The position numbers and the translations under genes were made by a program. A DNA stretch of 64,000 nucleotides from Hormoscilla sp. GUM202 (GTDB lineage: Bacteria > Cyanobacteriota > Cyanobacteriia > Cyanobacteriales > Desertifilaceae). Shown piece after piece: positions 26,019 through 34,678 of the stretch. The notes below the pieces were generated by a model, which searched no databases, was not told where the DNA came from, and saw only the letters and a list, made by a program, of their open reading frames with translations. Each line of letters starts with the position of its first letter. Position 1 is the stretch's first letter. The stretch is from NCBI GenBank assembly GCA_005518205.2, contig RFFC02000012.1, forward strand, positions 1 to 64,000, read 5' to 3'.

Positions 26019-26184
26019 GCTTTGCTTCCCAAGCCATTCAACGGCTTGGGCTCGCCGGGATCGCTCTCTTTACATATTGCAACAATTTTTCTTGGAGATC
26101 AAGGGGGAGAGCAAATTTATTTTGACAAAATTTAACTATTTTCCCGATTTTTGGGGCTTTTAAAGATATTTACGTCATGATATC

Positions 26185-26979
26185 ATGACAATAATTCCCC
26201 ATCTGAGAAGAGTAATGTCAAGAAGTGATGACAAATTGAGAGCGTTTGACCGGAGAAAAAAGGTGCATTCGCGCCAAAGTCAGAAGCTGAAGAGAGTGCT
26301 ATCGCTGGCAGTAAAGCTGTGGTTGCGTACTCAAGTAGAGTCAGTGGCACAGCTGCAAGTGAATATGGAAGCGGGCGATCGCCTGCTGATTGCCGGTCTG
26401 ATCCCCCGGATCTCCCTGTCGGCGGAGAAAGCGGTCTATCAAGGATTACATCTGAGTCATCTCCAGCTTGTAGCAGAAGGCATTAGCATCAACCTGCCTC
26501 AGATATTGCGGGGAAAACCCCTGCGCTTGCAAGCACCGGTGCCTGTAGTCGGTCAGATACAGCTTGAGTCGGCAGACCTGAATGCTGGGTTACAGTCGGA
26601 AGATAGTTTGCTCTCACGGGCCTTAACCGACTTACTCTGTCAGCTACTGACATCGGACAGCAAAATTAACCCCCAAATCATCCTCAACCGCACCCCGCAC
26701 TGGCAGAAGATTGCCCTAGAAGCCGGTGGCTTTACCGTCACTGGCAGCTTACTAGACGCCGATGGCAATGTCGCCCCAATGGTGATTCGCAGCGGAGTGC
26801 AACTGGCTAGCGATCGTGAATTGCAGCTGTATCCCCTAGATCTCCAGATGCCACCAGACATAAGAGTCCCAAACCGAGAGAGTTTCCTTCTTGACTTAGG
26901 GAAAGAAGTAGAAATCCAAGAATTAACTCTCAGTCGGGACCTAGTAGTTTGTCACGCTAGAGTCAAAGTGATGCCTTGA
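26185..26979 (+). CDS. DUF2993 (LmeA-like) lipid-binding protein
   Basis: 264 residues. The body (LKRVLSLAVKLWLRTQVESVAQLQVNMEAGDRLLIAGLIPRISLSAEKAVYQGLHLSHLQL) and the later GVQLASDRELQLYPLD match DUF2993, relatives of LmeA with a lipid-binding TULIP-like fold. No signal peptide is evident; the N-terminus is basic. The listed start gives a short atypical lead; the ATG at 26215 (MSRSDDK) with GAAGAG upstream is an equally likely start. The gene stands alone. Membrane-lipid transport is inferred from the family. Confidence 0.8.
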   Translation: MTIIPHLRRVMSRSDDKLRAFDRRKKVHSRQSQKLKRVLSLAVKLWLRTQVESVAQLQVNMEAGDRLLIAGLIPRISLSAEKAVYQGLHLSHLQLVAEGISINLPQILRGKPLRLQAPVPVVGQIQLESADLNAGLQSEDSLLSRALTDLLCQLLTSDSKINPQIILNRTPHWQKIALEAGGFTVTGSLLDADGNVAPMVIRSGVQLASDRELQLYPLDLQMPPDIRVPNRESFLLDLGKEVEIQELTLSRDLVVCHARVKVMP

Positions 26980-27000
26980 AATGGGATATAATGGTACTCG

Positions 27001-27041
27001 CCTGTCCCGTCTCGCCTGTCCCGTCTCGCCTGTCCCGGTTA
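27001..27041. repeat. Tandem 14-bp repeat
   Basis: Three copies of CGCCTGTCCCGTCT upstream of the DUF4058 gene. Confidence 0.9.
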
Positions 27042-27082
27042 CTGGTCAGAGTTAATCAACTGTCTTTTAGGAGACAAAACCC

Positions 27083-27961
27083 ATGCGTTCTCCATTTCCT
27101 GGGATGAATCCCTATTTAGAAAATCCCCAAATTTGGCCTCAAATACATAAGCGGTTAATTGTGGCAATAGCTAATGCCATGAACCCTCAAATTCGCCCTA
27201 AATATCGGATGGAAATTGAAGAAAGAGTTTATGCAGTGAATGACACCCAAAATGGTGATTCTCTGCTTGTGGGTATTCCTGATAATGTCTTGGTACAAAA
27301 TTCTCCCACATCTAGTCACTCCCCGGAATCAAATGTAGCTGTTGCGGCACCGCCTTCCTTACCGGTCAAAGTTACCCTGCCTCTACCGAAAACAGTTAAG
27401 GAATGGTATTTAGAAGTGCGAGATGTGGCAACCGGTGCAGTGATAACAGTGATTGAAATTCTGAGTCCTAAGAACAAAAAAGCCGGACCAGGTCGTAGTA
27501 GCTACGAAACTAAGCGTCAGAAAATTTTGGACAGCTTAACCCATTTGATTGAGGTTGATTTGCTGCGCAAAGGCAGAATTATGCCAATGGATAGGTCCTG
27601 TCCGAGAGCGCCCACCCATGTCGCTGCCGGGCAGGCGAGCGACAGGGTGGGCGTCTCTGGACACGATCAGAAAATTCAGACCCATTATCGGATTTTAGTT
27701 AGTCGCAGTAGCACTCGCCCAAAAGCTGATTTATATGCTTTTAATGTTCGAGATCGAATACCTGTCATTCCCTTACCGTTAACAACAGAATCAGATCCTG
27801 AACCAATGATTCCTTTCCAAGAATTGTTACATACTGTATACGATCGAGGTAGTTATGATTTAGTGATAGATTACAGTTGTGAACCCGTACCCAAATTATC
27901 AAAAGCTGATGCTGTTTGGGCAGATGGCGTCCTCAAGGAGCAAGGATTAAGAACTCGCTAA
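27083..27961 (+). CDS. DUF4058 family protein with an inserted palindrome
   Basis: 292 residues. The start MRSPFPGMNPYLENPQIWP is diagnostic of DUF4058, a cyanobacterial/planctomycete family of unknown function often near Uma2 genes. Later motifs: KEWYLEVRDVATGAVITVIEILSPKNK and a C-terminal YDLVIDYSCEPVPKLS. Between LLRKGR and HYRILVSRS, residues PRAPTHVAAGQASDRVGVSG come from a 69-bp palindromic repeat at 27597-27665 that keeps the frame open; homologues would be expected to continue from LLRKG to a short loop and then YRILVS. An AGGAG site precedes the ATG. Whether the altered protein folds is unknown. Confidence 0.88.
   Translation: MRSPFPGMNPYLENPQIWPQIHKRLIVAIANAMNPQIRPKYRMEIEERVYAVNDTQNGDSLLVGIPDNVLVQNSPTSSHSPESNVAVAAPPSLPVKVTLPLPKTVKEWYLEVRDVATGAVITVIEILSPKNKKAGPGRSSYETKRQKILDSLTHLIEVDLLRKGRIMPMDRSCPRAPTHVAAGQASDRVGVSGHDQKIQTHYRILVSRSSTRPKADLYAFNVRDRIPVIPLPLTTESDPEPMIPFQELLHTVYDRGSYDLVIDYSCEPVPKLSKADAVWADGVLKEQGLRTR
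27597..27665. repeat. Gene-invading palindrome, family A (in DUF4058)
   Basis: 69 bp: left arm CCTGTCCGAGAGCGCCCACC, centre with GTCGCTGCC/GGCAGGCGAGCGAC, right arm GGTGGGCGTCTCTGGACACG. Members also at 30821, 46338, 48149, 50512, 57023, 57433 and 59337. Confidence 0.85.
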
Positions 27962-27999
27962 ACGCCAAAGCGCTGACTACAAACCGGCTAAAGCGCTGA

Positions 28000-28917
28000 C
28001 TACAAACCGGACAGTAAGGGCAACAGCAGGGTCACGAAATAATACACTAGAGGGGCCGTGAAAACATAGCTATCCGCCCGATCGAGAATCCCGCCATGAC
28101 CGGGAATTAGTTGCCCCGAATCCTTGACACCAGCATCTCGCTTCATCATTGACTCGGTTAAATCTCCCAGCAGGCTGGCAATACCAATCATCAGACCCAA
28201 GAGAGCCCCCGTCAATGTCCCTCTGGGCCAGTCCAGATACCAAGCACCCAAAATAGCTACCGCCACGCTACCCATCACCCCAAATACAGCCCCTTCTACG
28301 GTCTTTTTGGGGCTGATGTGGGACAGGCGGGTGCGACCGAAGACTCTGCCAAAGCTGTATGCACCGATATCTGCTGCCCAGATGCACAGAAAGGTCAGCA
28401 GGGTAATAGTCAGACCCTGGGGCAGTTCTTTCAAGTTACTCCAGTTTTCTGGCCAGAACCCTCCTAGGGGTAAGTTACTGTGGCCTTCAGTACCCAGCGC
28501 CCGCAGTCTCACCCAGTAACTGGGCAAATAGCCGCAATAGAACAAGCCCAAAATGGAAGAGCCAATATCAGCGATCGTCGCCAGTTTGGGCTGAAACAGC
28601 AGATAAAAACAAATCAGCGTGCCAGCTACTGGCAATACCGCATCTGCTAAGGTGGAAGACAAGGTACAGAAGGCTAGCAAGATCAGGCTGACCACCAAAG
28701 TGGTTTTACCTGCTGGGGCTATTCCCGTCGCCCGCACTAGCTGGAAGTACTCCAGTTCACCCAGATAGATGATAATCCCGAAACCAATGGTAAAGTACCA
28801 TCCCCCCAGCAATGTCATCGACAAAGCTAGGGCGATCGCCACTATGCCACTGATGATACGAGACCAAGGCACTCTATTCGCAGTGGTTGTAGAAGAGAGA
28901 GATAAATTACCAGACAT
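28000..28917 (-). CDS. cdsA: Phosphatidate cytidylyltransferase
   Basis: 305 residues, about eight membrane segments. The family's C-terminal signature is present: SMMKRDAGVKDSGQLIPGHGGILDRADSYVF, with KR-D-x-KD and GHGG-x-x-DR-x-D. Upstream are ISPKKTVEGAVFG and CIWAADIGAYSFGRVFGRT. It makes CDP-diacylglycerol from phosphatidate and CTP at the inner membrane, for phosphatidylglycerol synthesis. The 3' end overlaps two copies of the GCGCTGACTACAAACCGG repeat (27962-28010). The start follows the usual family length. No operon partner on the minus strand. Confidence 0.95.
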   Translation of the reverse strand: MSGNLSLSSTTTANRVPWSRIISGIVAIALALSMTLLGGWYFTIGFGIIIYLGELEYFQLVRATGIAPAGKTTLVVSLILLAFCTLSSTLADAVLPVAGTLICFYLLFQPKLATIADIGSSILGLFYCGYLPSYWVRLRALGTEGHSNLPLGGFWPENWSNLKELPQGLTITLLTFLCIWAADIGAYSFGRVFGRTRLSHISPKKTVEGAVFGVMGSVAVAILGAWYLDWPRGTLTGALLGLMIGIASLLGDLTESMMKRDAGVKDSGQLIPGHGGILDRADSYVFTAPLVYYFVTLLLPLLSGL

Positions 28918-29074
28918 GAGAAGGTTAAGAAGATTAAGAAAGGCTTTTGCTTACTTTAACGAATTTTTCCCTTATCCTTTATGATTTGTCATAAATCCTT
29001 ACTTCTCGCTCCTACCGCTAACCCTGTCTCCCACCGCTAGCCCTGTCTCCCAGGAGACACGGCCCGGTAATCTG

Positions 29075-29916
29075 GTCGGGGTCGAACTAGGAGTCGCCTC
29101 CCAATCCTCCCTTTCAAAACCGGACTTGCAATTTTCACTGCATCCGGCTCCTGGGTAACAGGCCCTTTCGGGTAGCTTCTGGGGTTTCCCGCCTTTATGC
29201 CTCATGTCCTTTCCTTTCGCCCCTATCCTGGCCAGTGAGTGGTGCTGCAGGCTTTCCTTTAGTATCACCAGTTTACGAGACCGTTTTACCAGGAGTCATG
29301 GCCTGACCCCGAAGAGTTGACCTCCGTGATGCTCAGGGGTACTTGTTCTGTTCATTCCTGCTATCTCCGTCCTATGTCAGCATATCCTAAGCGTTACCCT
29401 AGGCTTTGGCTTTTTAGGACATCCCTCCCCAATCCGATGAGCTTAACATCTAACTTGTCCGAGGGGACTGCTGAATTGAGGTTATAACGTTCCATAGAAT
29501 CAATATGATGCCTTTAGGCCCCTGCTATACCCCGGGGGGATTGTGCAATACGGAATAGCCAGTCAATACAACTATTCGCTCCCACCCTCTCCTAAAGGAG
29601 CCAGCGAGCAGCCTTATTACGCTGGGTGACGATGACGGGGCTTACACAGGTTCATGTTCTTAACCTTGGGCATCTTTCCTAGCGGTGTTTCCGGCGATAG
29701 CTGCCAGATAACCTACATTTTAGTCCCTGCTCTCCACCACCAGTGATGTCACTCTGTAGCAGTTGGGACCGGTGCAACCTCTTGTCGTATTCGGAGGGTA
29801 GGGTTTGGACCTACAATGATTCCACAGTTCCCTGGCTAATGATACCAGCTTGATGTGTCACGAGTCATGTGGGCTAATGATACCTTTTTTCTTGCTTACA
29901 CTCGAACGTTTCGCAC
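29075..29916 (-). ncRNA. ORF-less group II intron (second copy, opposite strand)
   Basis: On the minus strand it begins GTGCGA at 29916 and ends CCCCGAC at 29075, 842 nt. Domain V (about 29155-29120) reads AGCCGGATGCAGTGAAAATT ... AGTCCGGTT, matching the intron at 4548 with changes in the stem-tip region. Domain VI and the 3' terminus are nearly the same. The 5' exon ends GGTGGTTGAT. No reverse transcriptase. It sits in the gap between cdsA and cbiT, with no interrupted gene visible. Confidence 0.85.
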
Positions 29917-30035
29917 ATCAACCACCGTACTGTACTGGTAACTCTGTACTGAAATGTTGCTGGACCAGGTATAACTGCCAGCAAAGAGAGTGGATACGAA
30001 GTGCGCGTAACCCTAGAGGCTTTCGGGCCTAGTTC

Positions 30036-30150
30036 GAGAGCCCGAAAGCTTCAAAAAAGAGGTAAAATGCCTGGTTAGAGAGCCCGAAAGCCTCAAAAAA
30101 GAGGTAAAATGCCTAGTTAGAGAGCCCGAAAGCCTCAAAGAAGACAAAAT
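30036..30150. repeat. Tandem ~43-bp repeat
   Basis: Two full copies and one partial copy of a unit beginning AGAGCCCGAAAGC with TCAAAAAAGAGGTAAAATGC. Located between the intron and the end of cbiT. Confidence 0.9.
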
Positions 30151-30170
30151 ATAGAGGATGGAAAGAGAAA

Positions 30171-30767
30171 TTAATCGAGCTTGTCGCCACTGAGGATAAA
30201 AATCGGACTAACTGCGGCGAAGGTTTGATTGGTTCCCCGAGTCTCTAAGCGGTTAATAGCAGACTGGACTACCTCAATATTGCGGACTCGCAACTGGGAA
30301 AAACTCTCGGAAACTCCATAAAGGATCTCCAGATTTCTAGCAGTAGTGACTATTCGGCCCTGGGGCGGCAAGTATTGCCAGACTTCTTTCAGGATAGCTT
30401 TGATCTGGCGCCCGCCCTCAATGCAGACTCGCTGGGGAGTTTGGGCGATATCAGCGAAGCATTCTGGGGCGTTGCCTGCAATTACTTCGACATTGCGGAC
30501 ACCGAAGCGATCGCAGTTGCGGCGAATTAGGGCAGCAACTTCTTCATCGCGTTCTATGGCAATAATCTTACCTTTAGGACAAAGCAGACCAGTTTCTACA
30601 GAAATCGTGCCAGTGCCAGCGCCAATATCCCACAGTACCGAATCTGGTTTTAGTCGGAGGGCGGAAAGCAGCAGCAACCGCAATTCCCGCTTACTCAGGG
30701 GAATACCGGGCAATCTCTCGAACAGATTGTCAGGGATACCGGGAGTGATATAAGGCCAGAGAGACAT
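30171..30767 (-). CDS. cbiT: Cobalt-precorrin C15-methyltransferase/decarboxylase CbiT
   Basis: 198 residues, the size of stand-alone CbiT. The N-terminal PGIPDNLFERLPGIPLSKRELR is the CbiT 'GIPD' signature, followed by an SAM-binding fold with LWDIGAGTGTISVE (motif I), IAIERDEE and VEVIAGNAPECF. It methylates C15 and decarboxylates the acetate side chain in the cobalamin pathway. The nrdJ enzyme at 44519 needs adenosylcobalamin, so B12 synthesis and use are both represented in the window. Probably not co-transcribed with the decarboxylase upstream (about 130-bp gap containing a palindrome). Confidence 0.92.
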   Translation of the reverse strand: MSLWPYITPGIPDNLFERLPGIPLSKRELRLLLLSALRLKPDSVLWDIGAGTGTISVETGLLCPKGKIIAIERDEEVAALIRRNCDRFGVRNVEVIAGNAPECFADIAQTPQRVCIEGGRQIKAILKEVWQYLPPQGRIVTTARNLEILYGVSESFSQLRVRNIEVVQSAINRLETRGTNQTFAAVSPIFILSGDKLD

Positions 30768-30820
30768 AGGTTAGGAATGTCGAATGGGGAATTGCTAATG
30801 GCAATGAACAATTAGCGGCG

Positions 30821-30887
30821 CGTTTCCAGAGACGCCCACCCTGTCGTGAGCCTGCCGGCAACGAGATGGGTGGGCGAAGAGGAAACG
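30821..30887. repeat. Family A palindrome, intergenic copy
   Basis: 67 bp with ends CGTTTCCAGAGACGCCCACC and GATGGGTGGGCGAAGAGGAA. The right arm is mismatched (GAAGAG for TCTCTGG). It lies between cbiT and the decarboxylase gene. Confidence 0.8.
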
Positions 30888-30901
30888 CGGAAGAGCAATA
30901 A

Positions 30902-32500
30902 TTAATGTCGCACAACCTTTAAGGTTTTGAGGGTAGGATCGCTACAACCCGTAATTTTGCCACCCAAAGCCACGACTTGTTTCAGGTAGTCCAGGGTAGC
31001 GAGATTAATGACTTCACCAGGCATTAACGCTGGAATTCCCGGTGGGTAAGGACAGAGAATTTCGGCGCCAACGCGTGCGTCAGTCTGTTCGCACGGTAGG
31101 GTTTCCGTTGGGGCAAAGAATGCCTCCCGGGGAGAGAGTGCAGGATGAACGATGAAAGTTGAAGGATGAACATGCATTAACTCTTCCTTCCACCTGGTGG
31201 AGACATCTTGCCAACTTAGCTGCTGTATCCCCCACGTTCCCACGGCGAAGCCTGGGAACGTGCGAGTAGCGCTCCCAGGAGACGCAGCACCGGGGGATAC
31301 AGGCTGAACGGATGCGTCCGGACTCTGGGGGAGTTTCTGCTGGCTGAGGCTGGTGAAAGCTTGCACCAGTTGCTCAATATCTGCCGCTGTGTTCCCTAAA
31401 CTGATGATAAAGGTCAGATGTTGGGTTGATGGTAACTCAGCCACTACCGCATACTCTCGATCGAGAATTTCATCAGCTTCATAGCCAGTCAGCCCCAACC
31501 CAGTCACATTAACTGTCAGCCGCGTGGGGTCTAGGGCCAGGAAGCCCTTGGTAAAAGCCGGTTCCAAGACGGACAATCCGGGAATCTGGCTGATGCGGTC
31601 TCTGGCCAAAGAGGCCAGTTGCAATGTGCGTGCCATCAGCTGTTCTCCGTGCAGTGCCATTTGTTGACGGGCTACATCCAGAGAAGCTAGGAGTAAATAA
31701 CTGGGACTGGTAGATTGCACCAGTTGCAAGGCTTTACTCACCCGTTCTGGTGAGATGCGGTTACCTACTAGGTGCAGCATGGATGCCTGAGTCATGGCCC
31801 CCAGTACCTTGTGGGTGGATTGTACCGTTAAGTCGGCACCGGCGGACAGGGCTGATGGGGGCAAGTCCTGATGAAAGCCAAAGTGGGGACCGTGGGCTTC
31901 GTCTACCAGCAGGGGAATGTTAAGTTGGTGGGTGATAAGGGCTATCTCCTGCAGGTCGCCGCAGACGCCCTGGTAAGTCGGGTAAACCATCATCACCGCT
32001 TTGGCGTCCGGATGCTGCCTTAATGCTGTCGTCACAGCCCGTGGGGTGATACTGTAGACAAGGTCTGCATCGGCGTCGTATTCTGGGTTAATAAAGATGG
32101 GGACCGCACCCGAGAGGATCAGACCCGCGATCGCGCTTTGATGCACGTTCCGAGGCAAGATTATCTGGTCCCCGTCGGTACATGTGGCCAAAATTGCCGC
32201 AATAACCCCACTGGTGGAACCGTTCACCAGAAACCAAGTGCGATCGGCTCCAAAGGCCGCCGCTGCTAACTGCTGGGCCTGCTGAATTACCCCAGTCGGG
32301 GCGAACAGGTTATCCAAACTGGGCAATTCGGGCAAATCAGCTCGAAAGACAGCTGTTCCCAGCAAAGAAGACAGATGTGGATCGATTCCTACTCCCCGCT
32401 TGTGTCCGGGGGTGTAGAAAGCAGCGTGAGACCTCATGGCACAGGCGGACAGAGCATCCAGTATGGGGGTTTTTGCTTGAGATTGAGTGTTAAATTCCAT
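30902..32500 (-). CDS. Orn/Lys/Arg decarboxylase-type PLP enzyme
   Basis: 532 residues. PLP-binding fold: TWFLVNGSTSGVIAAILA, ILPRNVHQSAIAGLIL, PLLVDEAHGPHFGFH (Asp binding the pyridine N) and VQSTHKVLGAMTQASMLH (Schiff-base Lys). The C-terminal PPGIPALMPGEVI is the aminotransferase class I-like arginine/lysine/ornithine decarboxylase C-terminal motif. The class is the short (about 490-aa) cyanobacterial form; substrate cannot be assigned. A palindrome (31222-31304) lies in frame between the major and C-terminal domains and adds residues such as PGAASPGSATRTFPGFAVGT, which accounts for the extra length. Confidence 0.88.
   Translation of the reverse strand: MEFNTQSQAKTPILDALSACAMRSHAAFYTPGHKRGVGIDPHLSSLLGTAVFRADLPELPSLDNLFAPTGVIQQAQQLAAAAFGADRTWFLVNGSTSGVIAAILATCTDGDQIILPRNVHQSAIAGLILSGAVPIFINPEYDADADLVYSITPRAVTTALRQHPDAKAVMMVYPTYQGVCGDLQEIALITHQLNIPLLVDEAHGPHFGFHQDLPPSALSAGADLTVQSTHKVLGAMTQASMLHLVGNRISPERVSKALQLVQSTSPSYLLLASLDVARQQMALHGEQLMARTLQLASLARDRISQIPGLSVLEPAFTKGFLALDPTRLTVNVTGLGLTGYEADEILDREYAVVAELPSTQHLTFIISLGNTAADIEQLVQAFTSLSQQKLPQSPDASVQPVSPGAASPGSATRTFPGFAVGTWGIQQLSWQDVSTRWKEELMHVHPSTFIVHPALSPREAFFAPTETLPCEQTDARVGAEILCPYPPGIPALMPGEVINLATLDYLKQVVALGGKITGCSDPTLKTLKVVRH
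31222..31304. repeat. CTGTATCCCC palindrome inside the decarboxylase gene
   Basis: 83 bp with ends CTGTATCCCCC and GGGGGATACAG and an inner GTTCCCACGGCG..GGGAACGTG hairpin. It encodes an in-frame, Pro/Gly/Ser-rich linker. Confidence 0.75.
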
Positions 32501-32689
32501 TTTGGTGCGGTAGATGACTAGCGTGAGTTATGTCACCCCGACTCTGGGACTGAAGATATTTCATACCTCTAGAAACATCGGAACCTGTCGAGACCCAGCG
32601 CGATAATTTTATCTTCACCAGATACTGATTGCTCCCGTCTGCACAAACCTAGTTGACCAACAGCTAAATTTTTACTTCTTGAGTGTGTG

Positions 32690-33781
32690 ATGCTAAGAGC
32701 TGGAATTGTCGGACTGCCCAATGTGGGCAAATCTACTTTGTTTAATGCCCTGGTTGCCAATGCTAAAGCAGAAGCGGCCAATTTCCCCTTCTGCACGATC
32801 GAACCCAATGTGGGGGTGGTGGCCGTGCCGGACGAGCGGTTGCAGGTGCTGGCGAAAATATCCCAGTCTGAGCAAATCGTACCAACTCGGGTGGAGTTTG
32901 TCGATATTGCTGGTTTGGTCAAAGGTGCCAGCAAGGGCGAAGGACTGGGAAATCAATTTTTAGCCAATATCCGGGAAGTAGATGCGATCGTCCATGTGGT
33001 GCGGTGTTTTTCCGATGATGACATTATCCATGTTTCGGGCTCGATCGATCCAGTCCGAGACATTGAAGTGATCGATTTGGAGTTAGCTTTATCGGATCTG
33101 GCCCAAGTCGAGCGCCGAATGGAACGCACCCGCAAGCAGGCCCGTACAAGTAAGGAGGCCCAACTGGAGTTAGCAGCCCTAGAAAAGCTAGTGGCGGTGT
33201 TAAATGAGGGTAAGGGGGCGCGACAGGCTGAGTTAACAGCAGAGGAAGCGGAGTCTGTCAAGCCTTTGGGGTTGCTGACGGCTAAACCTGTCATCTATGG
33301 GACGAATGTATCGGAAGATGACTTGGCTACGGGGAACAGTTGGGTGGAACAAGTGCGAGAAATTGCAGCAGCCGAAAATGCCCAAGTGGTAGTAATTTCT
33401 GCTCAGGTGGAATCAGAATTAATCGAGTTATCAGCAGAAGAAAAAGCAGATTTTATCGCTTCTCTGGGAGTTGCAGAGGGCGGTTTAAAATCCTTGATCC
33501 GGGCGACCTATGAAATTTTGGGTTTGCGGACTTACTTGACTACTGGTCCCAAGGAAACCCGGGCTTGGACGATTATAGCGGGGATGAAAGCACCCCAAGC
33601 TGCTGGGGTGATTCACTCGGATTTTGAGCGCGGTTTTATTCGGGCGGAGACAATATCTTATGAGAATTTGGTGGCCACGGGTTCGATGACTGCGGCGAAG
33701 ACTCAGGGTTTAGTCCGCAGTGAAGGTAAGGATTATGTAGTGCAGGAGGGTGACGTAATGCTGTTCAGATTTAACGTGTAG
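32690..33781 (+). CDS. ychF: Redox-regulated P-loop ATPase YchF/OLA1
   Basis: 363 residues, the usual YchF length. G motifs: G1 GLPNVGKST, G3 DIAGLVKGASKGEGLGNQFL and a G4-position NVSE in place of NKxD, which gives YchF its ATP preference. The C-terminal TGS domain has TTGPKETRAWTI, MKAPQAAGVIHSDFERGFIRAE and KDYVVQEGDVMLFRFNV. It associates with ribosomes and affects oxidative stress response in bacteria. I take ATG at 32690; the frame opens three bases earlier at a GTG. A toxin fragment follows 13 bp downstream. Confidence 0.96.
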   Translation: MLRAGIVGLPNVGKSTLFNALVANAKAEAANFPFCTIEPNVGVVAVPDERLQVLAKISQSEQIVPTRVEFVDIAGLVKGASKGEGLGNQFLANIREVDAIVHVVRCFSDDDIIHVSGSIDPVRDIEVIDLELALSDLAQVERRMERTRKQARTSKEAQLELAALEKLVAVLNEGKGARQAELTAEEAESVKPLGLLTAKPVIYGTNVSEDDLATGNSWVEQVREIAAAENAQVVVISAQVESELIELSAEEKADFIASLGVAEGGLKSLIRATYEILGLRTYLTTGPKETRAWTIIAGMKAPQAAGVIHSDFERGFIRAETISYENLVATGSMTAAKTQGLVRSEGKDYVVQEGDVMLFRFNV

Positions 33782-33794
33782 ACAAGGTTGTGCC

Positions 33795-34112
33795 GTGTTT
33801 AGTGAAGCTAATCTTAAAAAGCTGGATTTTATTTTTGGAAAAGCAAGTGGCAGGGAACATAATATCAAAAGGACAAGACGTATGTTCGCAGAACTGGAAA
33901 ATATTGGTATTATCGATACCCCTGAGAACCGGAGTTATGTGGCTAACCACATAGATTCAGTATTTGGGGACTCGACAAATATCGTTCGAGTCCAGCAGGA
34001 TGGAAGAGTTGTTAAATAATCACTACTTATGGGACCTCTTGGTGGAATAAAAATGGAGACAGTCTGGGAAGGGGAGAAACTGATAACAGTTTTATTGAAG
34101 AGTGGAGAGAAG
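33795..34112 (+). pseudogene. Orphan polymorphic-toxin C-terminal domain with a nonsense codon
   Basis: The frame from a GTG at 33795 reads FSEANLKKLDFIFGKASGREHNIKR to VQQDGRVVK and stops at TAA (34017-34019). The same frame then continues SLLMGPLGGIKMETVWEGEKLITVLLKSGEK to a TAA at 34110. In relatives I recall, a Glu follows the VVK and leads into SLLxGP, so GAA to TAA explains the stop. Such domains (HNIxRS..., VESIWEG...) sit at the ends of large secreted polymorphic toxins. Here there is no delivery module, only this cassette, 13 bp after ychF, followed by a candidate immunity gene. The toxin class is not identified. Confidence 0.6.
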
Positions 34113-34177
34113 TAAAAATGCTAGTTACTTTTGGCAAAAATGTTGTATAAATTCAGTATTGGGAAACTAAAAGCGAG

Positions 34178-34678
34178 TTGATGTGCTGCTTGTCACAATG
34201 CGATTTGGGCAGCATATTACTCAGTGAAGATGCTGATTCGGAACAGAAGTTCTATTCGGCGCTTGTTCATTTTCAATGGTTGGGAATACATTATTTTGGA
34301 GTTGGTATTTGTGCTGAAGATCGTGGCTTATCACCCCATATGTTATTGCTGCCAGAGTCTGATATGCTATTATTGGGATTCAATAGAGAAGTGTCTGGAG
34401 TTAGTGTTAAAAAGCGGAAAATTGACTTCAGAATAGAGTTAGATTACCTATTTTCTTGTTTTTGGCAGCTCAAAGATTGTGGATTGATTCTGTGCTTTCA
34501 TGAAATCGGGGTAGTGGCGATCGGAGTCGATGGCAGGGAATGGTGGAGATATTCTCAAGACATTATTGAAGATGCAGTGGTTGCAGGAGATAAATTGCAG
34601 ATCAAATTTCTGGATAAAAGTTGGGTTTGTCTAGATATATTAAGTGGCGCTAAAGCTGAATTAGCCTATCAGAGGTGA
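34178..34678 (+). CDS. Hypothetical protein, candidate immunity to the preceding toxin domain
   Basis: 166 residues without a motif I recognise. Acidic, with alternating hydrophobic strands (WLGIHYFGVGIC, LILCFHEIGVVAIGVDG, LQIKFLDKSWVCLDILSG), as is common for small immunity proteins. Position directly after an orphan toxin domain, same strand, 65 bp apart, supports immunity; sequence alone does not. The A/T-rich composition compared with ychF hints at acquisition. The start at 34178 reads MCCLSQ after ATGTGC, with no clear ribosome-binding site; a later start is possible. Confidence 0.5.
   Translation: MMCCLSQCDLGSILLSEDADSEQKFYSALVHFQWLGIHYFGVGICAEDRGLSPHMLLLPESDMLLLGFNREVSGVSVKKRKIDFRIELDYLFSCFWQLKDCGLILCFHEIGVVAIGVDGREWWRYSQDIIEDAVVAGDKLQIKFLDKSWVCLDILSGAKAELAYQR

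Noticed and set aside
29850..30032. 60-codon frame at the end of the second intron
   Set aside because: It spans the intron 5' boundary and is not coding-like.
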